Below are positions 15,753 to 21,905 of a stretch of 21,905 nucleotides of DNA, one piece after another. The stretch is from assembly GCA_964570285.1 (NCBI GenBank), contig CAZMXP010000072.1:1-21905 (forward strand). Reading direction: 5' to 3'. The position numbers and the translations under genes were made by a program. This stretch comes from CAZMXP01 sp964570285 (GTDB lineage: Bacteria > Planctomycetota > PLA2). Positions within the stretch are counted from its first letter, which is position 1. Each line of letters begins with the position of its first letter. Below the pieces are notes generated by a model. The model was not told the origin of the DNA. It ran no database searches and saw only the letters and a list, made by a program, of their open reading frames with translations.

Positions 15753-16430
15753 ATGCCCCTCCCGCTCCACTGCCGGCCGGAGGCCTACCGGCTCTTCGCG
15801 GAGGCCGCCGCGGCGCTCGATGAGCCCGGCGGGCTGCTCCGGGGGGCGGTCGCCCTCGCGATGCACGGGCTGCCGCAGGCGAAGCCGGAGACGGTCGAGA
15901 GACGCGTGGACCAGCTGGCCGCGCGCATCCGGCGCCGCGTGCGCAGCGGCAGCGAGAGCGGCTTTCTCGCCCACCTCCATTCGGTCCTCTTCGACGAGGA
16001 GCGATTCTCGGGCGACCGGGAGACCTACGACGACCCGAGGAACAGCCTGCTGCCGTCGGTGCTCCGCCGCAAGAAGGGCATCCCGGTCACGCTCTCGCTG
16101 CTCTACAAGTCGGTGGGGGAGCGGGTCGGCCTCCGCATCGCGGGGATCAACTCGCCGGCGCACTTCCTCGTCGAGGTCGCGACGGAGCGGGGCGCGATGC
16201 TCGTCGACTGTTTCGACGGGGGCCGCGTGCTGACGCGCACCGAGGCCTTCGCGCGCATCGAGCAGGCGGCGGGCGTCGCCATCGCCCGCTCGGAGGACCT
16301 CCTCGCCGCGGCGACCGACGCGCTCTGGCTCCGCCGCATGCTGCAGAACCTCAAGCTCTCCTATGCCCGCCGCGACCGCCTCCGCGACGCGCAGGCGATG
16401 GAGGAGTTGCAGGCGCTGCTGCCGGGATGA
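15753..16430 (+). CDS. SirB1/YchA-like protein (transglutaminase-like fold)
   Basis: Protein of 225 residues from the SirB1 N-terminal/Transglut_core2 family, often found as a cytoplasmic protein of undefined role. The hallmark is DDPRNSLLPSVLRRKKGIPV near residues 92-112, then TLSLLYKSVGERVGLRIAGI and NSPAHFLVEV with the conserved His, and MLVDCFDGG with the conserved Asp. The position of a transglutaminase nucleophilic Cys is not evident (TLSLLY), as in other SirB1-like proteins, so catalysis is doubtful. The C-terminal segment (WLRRMLQNLKLSYARRDRL) resembles the helical end of the family; the TPR repeats of longer homologues are absent. The ATG at 15753 is preferred because the earlier open frame runs back through the divergent gene. 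Confidence 0.88.
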   Translation: MPLPLHCRPEAYRLFAEAAAALDEPGGLLRGAVALAMHGLPQAKPETVERRVDQLAARIRRRVRSGSESGFLAHLHSVLFDEERFSGDRETYDDPRNSLLPSVLRRKKGIPVTLSLLYKSVGERVGLRIAGINSPAHFLVEVATERGAMLVDCFDGGRVLTRTEAFARIEQAAGVAIARSEDLLAAATDALWLRRMLQNLKLSYARRDRLRDAQAMEELQALLPG

Positions 16431-16523
16431 GGGGCGCGCCGGCCCCCGGCTCCGGCCGAGCGCCCTGCGACCGGCCTCCCGGCGCCTGGAATCCGCACCG
16501 CCCCGGGCCCCGACTCCCATTCC

Positions 16524-16552
16524 TTGAGCCCCTATGGGCGTAAGGGTACAAG
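16524..16552 (+). promoter_or_regulatory. Candidate promoter of the polysaccharide deacetylase gene
   Basis: TTGAGC (16524-16529), a 17-base spacer and TACAAG (16547-16552) lie in the 160-base gap before the gene. An AGGTGAG ribosome-binding site follows at 16580-16586. Each hexamer matches the sigma-70 consensus at 4 of 6 positions. Confidence 0.3.
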
Positions 16553-16590
16553 CTCCGGGGGGTGTCGAGCCGTACACTCAGGTGAGTCGC

Positions 16591-17646
16591 ATGATCCGAT
16601 CGGTCGTCAAGAGCGCGGTTCTCGGGGGCCTCAAGCATCTCGGGATCAACGCGATCGAGCGCGCGCGCCGCGCCAAGGACCTCTTGGTCGTGACCTATCA
16701 CGGCGTCCTGCCCACGGACAACGCGGCGGACCGCTTCGGCTACGAGAACACCGTCAGCGCCGGGGAGTTCGACGGGCACCTCCGGTTCCTGAAGCGCCGG
16801 TTCCACCCGCTCTCCCTGGCCGACCTCCTTTCGTGCGTGCGGGGGGAGCGGGAGCTGCCGCCGCGCCCGGCGCTGGTGACCTTCGACGACGGCTACCGGA
16901 ACAACCTGACGCACGCGGCCCCGCTGCTGGCCAAGCACGGGGTCCCGGCGATCGTCTTCCTGAGCACCGCCTACATCGGCGAGAGGCGCATCCTCTGGCC
17001 GACCGAACTGGTCGAACGCCTGCTCGTCTGGCCGCTTCCGACGATCGCGCTCCCGGGGGGAGAGGCCGAGGAGCCCATGCCCTCCGCGCTGGAGGGCAGG
17101 CGCGCCCTGGCCAAGAGGATCGTCCGCGACGCCAAGCGGCGCCCCGCCCGCGAGAGCGCCGAATACCTGGAATTCGTCCGCTCGCATACGCGCCTCGACC
17201 CCGGGCTTGCGGAGCAGGATCTCTACGCCTTCCTCACGTGGGACGAGGTGCGAACGCTGAGCCGGATGGGGGTCGAGCTCGGCGCGCACAGCGTCCACCA
17301 CTCCATTCTCTCCCGCCTTTCGCCCGAAGATCTGAGGGATGAGCTTCGCGAGAGCAAAGCCCGCATCGAGCACGAGCTCGGATCCGAGTGTTTCTCCATG
17401 GCCTACCCCAACGGCACCTCCCTCGACTACTCGCCGGAAGTGATCGAGGCGGTGCGGAGGAGCGGTTACTCGCTCGCATTTGCCGTGACCAACGACTTTC
17501 ACCGCCCCGGCGGCGACCCCTTCGCGGTCGGCCGCATGGTCGTGCCCGGGCACCTGCCCCAGGTTGCGTTCGAAGCGCAGGCCTCCGGCACCCTTCTCAC
17601 CCTGAATCATCTCCTCGGGCGCCATCCCGGGGCGGCGGGCGCCTGA
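16591..17646 (+). CDS. Polysaccharide deacetylase (NodB homology domain)
   Basis: Carbohydrate esterase family 4-type deacetylase, 351 residues, removing N- or O-acetyl groups from a cell-surface or exported glycan. Motif 1 is TFDDGY (97-102, with D99 and D100), motif 2 is HSVHH (233-237, matching HSxxH for metal binding), and motif 3 is AYPNG (271-275). Early LLVVTYHGVL and PALVTFDDGYRNNL are typical of the branch found in capsule and exopolysaccharide loci. There is no clear signal peptide, so it may act in the cytoplasm or at the inner membrane. ATG 16591, with AGGTGAG upstream, is preferred to an in-frame ATG at 16534. Its stop lies two bases before the next start, indicating a shared transcript with the carbamoyltransferase fusion. 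Confidence 0.93.
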   Translation: MIRSVVKSAVLGGLKHLGINAIERARRAKDLLVVTYHGVLPTDNAADRFGYENTVSAGEFDGHLRFLKRRFHPLSLADLLSCVRGERELPPRPALVTFDDGYRNNLTHAAPLLAKHGVPAIVFLSTAYIGERRILWPTELVERLLVWPLPTIALPGGEAEEPMPSALEGRRALAKRIVRDAKRRPARESAEYLEFVRSHTRLDPGLAEQDLYAFLTWDEVRTLSRMGVELGAHSVHHSILSRLSPEDLRDELRESKARIEHELGSECFSMAYPNGTSLDYSPEVIEAVRRSGYSLAFAVTNDFHRPGGDPFAVGRMVVPGHLPQVAFEAQASGTLLTLNHLLGRHPGAAGA

Positions 17647-17648
17647 CC

Positions 17649-20600
17649 GTGTTCCTGCTCCTCCAATCCACCCACCGGATGGTCGTCCGCTACCATCCGA
17701 CGATCGGGCACCTCTACGTGCCCAACCTCTACGCCCGCCTGCCCAGCGAGACCGGGGGCTATCCGCTCGTCACGAACTCCCTCGGGTTCCGCTCGGATGT
17801 CGAGTTCGAGCCGCGCAAGGGGAGCCGCCCGCGCATCCTCGTGTTCGGCGACTCGTATACCGCGGGGGACAACTGCGCCAACGAGGATCGCGCCACGGAC
17901 CAGCTCGGCCGGCTGCTCGACGCCGAGGTCTACAATTTCGGCCTCTCGGGATCGGGCACCGACCAGCACCTCCTGCTCTATCGCGAGTTCGGGCGCGCGA
18001 TCGAGGCCGACCTGATCGTCCTCTGCGTGCAGGTCGACAGCATCCGCCGCATCCAGCTCAGCCACCGGGAGTCCATCGACAGGATCACCCGCCAGCGCGT
18101 GCTCGTGCCCAAGCCCTACTTCACGCTCGAGAACGGCCACATGACGCTCCGGCACTCCCCCGTGCCCAAGGATCGCCCGCCGATCGGGAGTGTGGATCCC
18201 GAGACGCTGGCCGGAACCCGGGACCTCCGGGACTGGCGCCAGGTGCTGCTGCAGAAGTGGCGCAAGACGACCGCCTCGCTGAACCTGCCCCCCTCCGTCG
18301 AGCGGCTGGCCGCGCGCCTGCGCTCCGGCGTCTACAGGCTCTCCGGGGTGCAGCCCTACGCCGACTTCCGCTCGAAGGAGAGCCCCGGGTGGCAGCTGAT
18401 GGAGCGCATCACGCGGCAGTTTGCCGCGGAGGTGGCGCCGCGCCCGCTCCTGATCGTGCCCATCCCCACCTGGGAGTACTACCGCCACGGTGCCAAGCCG
18501 GTCTACCAGGAATTCTTCGAGGGGATCGAGGACCGGGCGAAGGGCGTGCATGTGATCGACGTCAGCAGTCCGCTCATCCGACTGCCCTGGGCGACACGGC
18601 AGGAGTTGGCCTTCCGGGCGGGCCACTTCACGCCGTTCGGGAACCTGCTCGTCGCCGAGATGATGGCGGCGGCCATCCGGGGACGCGGGCTGCTGCCTGG
18701 GCGGCCGGCCGCGACCGAGCCGGGACAACGCCCGCCCGCGGTGGAGCCGGTCACGACCCGGAAGACCTTCGTGCCGCGCAAGCCGCGGAAGCAGAGCGGG
18801 TCGCTCAACATCCTCGGACTCTCGTGCTTCTACCACAACTCGGCCGCCGCGCTCGTGCGCGACGGGAAGATCGTCGCCGCGGCCGAGGAGGAGCGTTTCA
18901 CGCGCGTGAAGGCCGACCGCCGCTTCCCGCACCAGGCCGTGAACTACTGCCTCGAGGAGGGGCGCATCGACCCGGGGGCGCTCGACGCGGTGATCTACTA
19001 CGACAACTCGGCGCTCACGCTGGAGCGCATCCTGCACACCCAGCTCGCCGTCGGGGACACCGGGGAGGACACCTGGCTGCGCGCGATCCCGGGATGGATC
19101 CGCTACAAGATCCACATCCCGCAGCTCATCCGGAAGTACCTCGCCTACGACGGGCGCGTGCTGCAGGAGATCCACCACCGCTCCCACGCGGCGAGCGCCT
19201 TCTATCCCTCGCCCTTCGAGCGCGCGGCGATCCTCACCATCGACGGCGTCGGCGAGTGGGCGACAGCCTCGATCGGCGTCGGCAGCGGCAGCGAGATCCG
19301 GATGCTCGAGGAGATGCGCTTCCCCGACTCGCTCGGGCTGCTCTACTCGGCCTTCACGCAGTTCACAGGGTTCAAGGTGAACTCGGGCGAATACAAGATG
19401 ATGGGCCTCGCGCCCTACGGCGAGCCGAAGTACGCCGACCGCATCCTCGAGAACCTCGTCGACCTGAAGCCCGACGGGTCTGTGGAGCTCAATCTCCCCT
19501 ACTTCGAATACCTCTCCCGGCCGACGATGACCGGCGACAAGTTCGCGGAGCTGTTCGACGGGCCCGCACGCACCCCCGACTCCCGGATCACCCGACGCGA
19601 GATGGACCTCGCGCGCTCGATCCAGGTCGTGACGGAGGAGGCGATGCTGCGCATGGCCCGCCACGCGCACGAGGTCTCGGGCGGCGAGAAGCTCCTCTGT
19701 CTCGCCGGCGGCGTCGCGCTCAACTGCGTGGCCAACGGGCGGCTCCTTCGGGAGGGCCCCTTCGAGAACATCTGGATCCAGCCCGCCGCCGGGGACTCCG
19801 GATGCGCGGTGGGGGCCGCGCTCGACGCCTACCACACCTACTTCGGCCAGCCGCGCGTCCGGTCGCCGCGACCGCTGCAGGGAGGGTCGTACTGGGGCCC
19901 CGAGTTCTCGCAGGAGGAGATCCAGGCCTATCTCGACACGCACGGGTTCCCCTACCACCGGCTCGCGGAGGAGGAGCGGGCCGACGTCCTCGCGCAGTCG
20001 CTCGCCGACGGCAAGGTCCTCGGTCACTTCTCGGGGCGCATGGAGTTCGGGCCGCGGTCGCTGGGTGCGCGGTCGATCCTCGGGGACGCGCGCAGCGCCG
20101 AGATGCAGTCGGACCTCAACCTGAAGATCAAGTACCGCGAGTCCTTCCGCCCGTTCGCGCCGAGCGTGCTCGCGGAGAAGGTCGGGGAGTATTTCGAGCT
20201 CGACCGCGAGAGCCCCTACATGCTGATCGTCGCGCCGGTGCGACGCGAGCATCGCCGGGAGTGGCAGCGGCCGGAGGGCGAGGACCTGCTGCCCGTCGTG
20301 CGGCAGGTGCGCAGCGATCTGCCGGCGATCACGCACATCGACTACTCGGCCCGCATCCAGACCGTCACGCGCGACGACCATCCCGCCTACTACGACCTTC
20401 TGCGGCGGTTCGACGCGCGGACGGGATGCGGCGTGATCGTGAACACGTCGTTCAACGTGCGGGGCGAGCCGATCATCTGCACGCCGGCCGACGCCTACCG
20501 CTGTTTCATGCGCACCGAGATGAACGTGCTCGCGCTGGGCAACTTCCTGCTGCGGAAGGAGGAGCAGCCGCCCTGGCCGGAGGGCAGGGGCGAGGGGCTC

Positions 20601-21002
20601 GAGAGCGAGGATGCGGCGGACACCGACCGCACGACGCAACCCGAACCGCTGCTGCGGGCCCTGCGCGAACTCTTCCGCTCCGACGTCGTCAAGCTGGCTG
20701 CGGACCTGCGCCGGGAGGGCGTGGTCGGCTTCTCCCTCGACCGCGTGCCGGCCTCGACCCGCTGGCGCCAGTACGTGGACGGTCTGCCCCTCAAGGAGCG
20801 TTTCGAGTATTCGGCGGCGTGGGACCGGGCCGACCCCGACCCCGCGGCGCTCGCCGACGCCCTGCTGCGGAACTGGTCGGTCCCGGAGGCCGCGCAGGCT
20901 CTGCGCCCGCTGCTGGTCCGCCTGCTCGAACTCGGAGGCGCCTATCCGCCGACCGAGGAGCTGGAAGAAGAGGTCTCCGAGTCCGTCTACGTGATGTTCT
21001 GA
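17649..21002 (+). CDS. Fusion protein: SGNH hydrolase-like domain, NodU/CmcH carbamoyltransferase, unknown C-terminal domain
   Basis: One open frame of 1117 residues with three parts. Residues about 1-350 form an SGNH/GDSL hydrolase-like domain: FGDSYTAGDN with nucleophile S69, NFGLSGSG as block II, and H326 in GHFTPFGN as likely catalytic His. A linker rich in Pro, Arg and Lys (about 350-386) follows. Residues about 387-967 are a complete carbamoyltransferase: NILGLSCFYHNSAAALV, AAAEEERFTRVKADRRFP, metal-site HHRSHAASAFYPSPF (H509, H513), TIDGVGEW (D532), KMMGLAPYGEP, FRPFAPSVL, and GCGVIVNTSFNVRGEPI. The last 150 residues match no family I recognise. Likely job: transfer of a carbamoyl group to a sugar in surface glycan or secondary-metabolite assembly, with an esterase or acyl-transfer activity on the same chain. 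GTG 17649 is used as start; ATG 17679 is possible. Confidence 0.9.
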   Translation: MFLLLQSTHRMVVRYHPTIGHLYVPNLYARLPSETGGYPLVTNSLGFRSDVEFEPRKGSRPRILVFGDSYTAGDNCANEDRATDQLGRLLDAEVYNFGLSGSGTDQHLLLYREFGRAIEADLIVLCVQVDSIRRIQLSHRESIDRITRQRVLVPKPYFTLENGHMTLRHSPVPKDRPPIGSVDPETLAGTRDLRDWRQVLLQKWRKTTASLNLPPSVERLAARLRSGVYRLSGVQPYADFRSKESPGWQLMERITRQFAAEVAPRPLLIVPIPTWEYYRHGAKPVYQEFFEGIEDRAKGVHVIDVSSPLIRLPWATRQELAFRAGHFTPFGNLLVAEMMAAAIRGRGLLPGRPAATEPGQRPPAVEPVTTRKTFVPRKPRKQSGSLNILGLSCFYHNSAAALVRDGKIVAAAEEERFTRVKADRRFPHQAVNYCLEEGRIDPGALDAVIYYDNSALTLERILHTQLAVGDTGEDTWLRAIPGWIRYKIHIPQLIRKYLAYDGRVLQEIHHRSHAASAFYPSPFERAAILTIDGVGEWATASIGVGSGSEIRMLEEMRFPDSLGLLYSAFTQFTGFKVNSGEYKMMGLAPYGEPKYADRILENLVDLKPDGSVELNLPYFEYLSRPTMTGDKFAELFDGPARTPDSRITRREMDLARSIQVVTEEAMLRMARHAHEVSGGEKLLCLAGGVALNCVANGRLLREGPFENIWIQPAAGDSGCAVGAALDAYHTYFGQPRVRSPRPLQGGSYWGPEFSQEEIQAYLDTHGFPYHRLAEEERADVLAQSLADGKVLGHFSGRMEFGPRSLGARSILGDARSAEMQSDLNLKIKYRESFRPFAPSVLAEKVGEYFELDRESPYMLIVAPVRREHRREWQRPEGEDLLPVVRQVRSDLPAITHIDYSARIQTVTRDDHPAYYDLLRRFDARTGCGVIVNTSFNVRGEPIICTPADAYRCFMRTEMNVLALGNFLLRKEEQPPWPEGRGEGLESEDAADTDRTTQPEPLLRALRELFRSDVVKLAADLRREGVVGFSLDRVPASTRWRQYVDGLPLKERFEYSAAWDRADPDPAALADALLRNWSVPEAAQALRPLLVRLLELGGAYPPTEELEEEVSESVYVMF

Positions 21003-21003
21003 T

Positions 21004-21019
21004 CCCTCGGACGCGAGGG
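21004..21019 (+). terminator. Hairpin directly after the carbamoyltransferase fusion stop
   Basis: CCCTCG-GACG-CGAGGG is a perfect 6-base-pair stem with a 4-base loop beginning 1 base after the stop codon. No T-run follows. It lies in the 94-base gap between convergent genes, where a transcript end is expected. Confidence 0.35.
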
Positions 21020-21020
21020 C

Positions 21021-21050
21021 AGGACCACCCGAAGGCGCGAAGGCACGAGG
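21021..21050 (+). repeat. CACGAAG-type intergenic repeat, copy 2
   Basis: AGGACCAC-CC-GAAGGCGCGAAGGCACGAGG is the second copy of the element at 11904-11931. It again sits just behind a stop codon and in the same orientation as the upstream gene. Confidence 0.6.
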
Positions 21051-21096
21051 GCCGGGTGCCCGGTGCGCGCGCCTCCGTGCTCCCGTCCGAGCGGAG

Positions 21097-21905
<809 letters not shown>

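Noticed and set aside
14889..16577. Extension of the toroid-protein frame far upstream (1387 codons in total)
   Set aside because: The extra part crosses the thioredoxin-fold gene out of frame and lies antisense to the SirB1-like gene; a signal-like start at 14888 fits better.

Overview
This is a GC-rich bacterial fragment with densely packed genes. It looks like an environmental genome of Planctomycetota, Myxococcota, Acidobacteriota or similar type. That placement is inference, from high GC, alternative complex III, and a large exported protein with squalene-cyclase-like repeats; the window holds no rRNA or other marker that settles it. No tRNA, rRNA, CRISPR array or insertion sequence was recognised.

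Layout. (1) Positions 2-11253 read as one tightly packed operon: narH (5' end cut off), narJ, narI and narK, then directly actA-actB-actC-actD-actE-actF, the six subunits of alternative complex III (ACIII). Most junctions overlap by 4 to 43 bp or are a few bases apart. The operon therefore links nitrate respiration and nitrate/nitrite transport to a cytochrome c-containing quinol oxidoreductase that replaces bc1. (2) A short gap leads to a lemA-family gene (11304-11891). (3) Positions 11892-12413 are a visibly AT-richer non-coding stretch with small repeats and palindromes. (4) On the minus strand lies a two-gene unit: an exported thioredoxin-fold protein with a C-terminal propeller-like part (15724-14885), then an 824-residue exported protein with a squalene-cyclase-like toroid (14888-12414). 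(5) Divergently transcribed is a SirB1-like transglutaminase-fold gene (15753-16430). (6) A polysaccharide deacetylase and a very large SGNH-hydrolase/carbamoyltransferase fusion (16591-21002) form a small cell-surface glycan modification unit. (7) The C-terminal part of thiC (minus strand) closes the window.

The most notable observation is in the thioredoxin-fold gene. It has an in-frame TGA at 15593-15595 exactly where the first cysteine of the redox motif should be (T-[TGA]-H-W-C-K). The family reads T-C-H-W-C there. The frame is intact on both sides, the thioredoxin cis-proline lies downstream, and a hairpin of bacterial SECIS type follows the TGA. This is best read as a candidate selenoprotein (UxxC) that automated annotation would split or call a pseudogene. 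The nar-act operon and the SGNH-carbamoyltransferase fusion are the next most interesting points.
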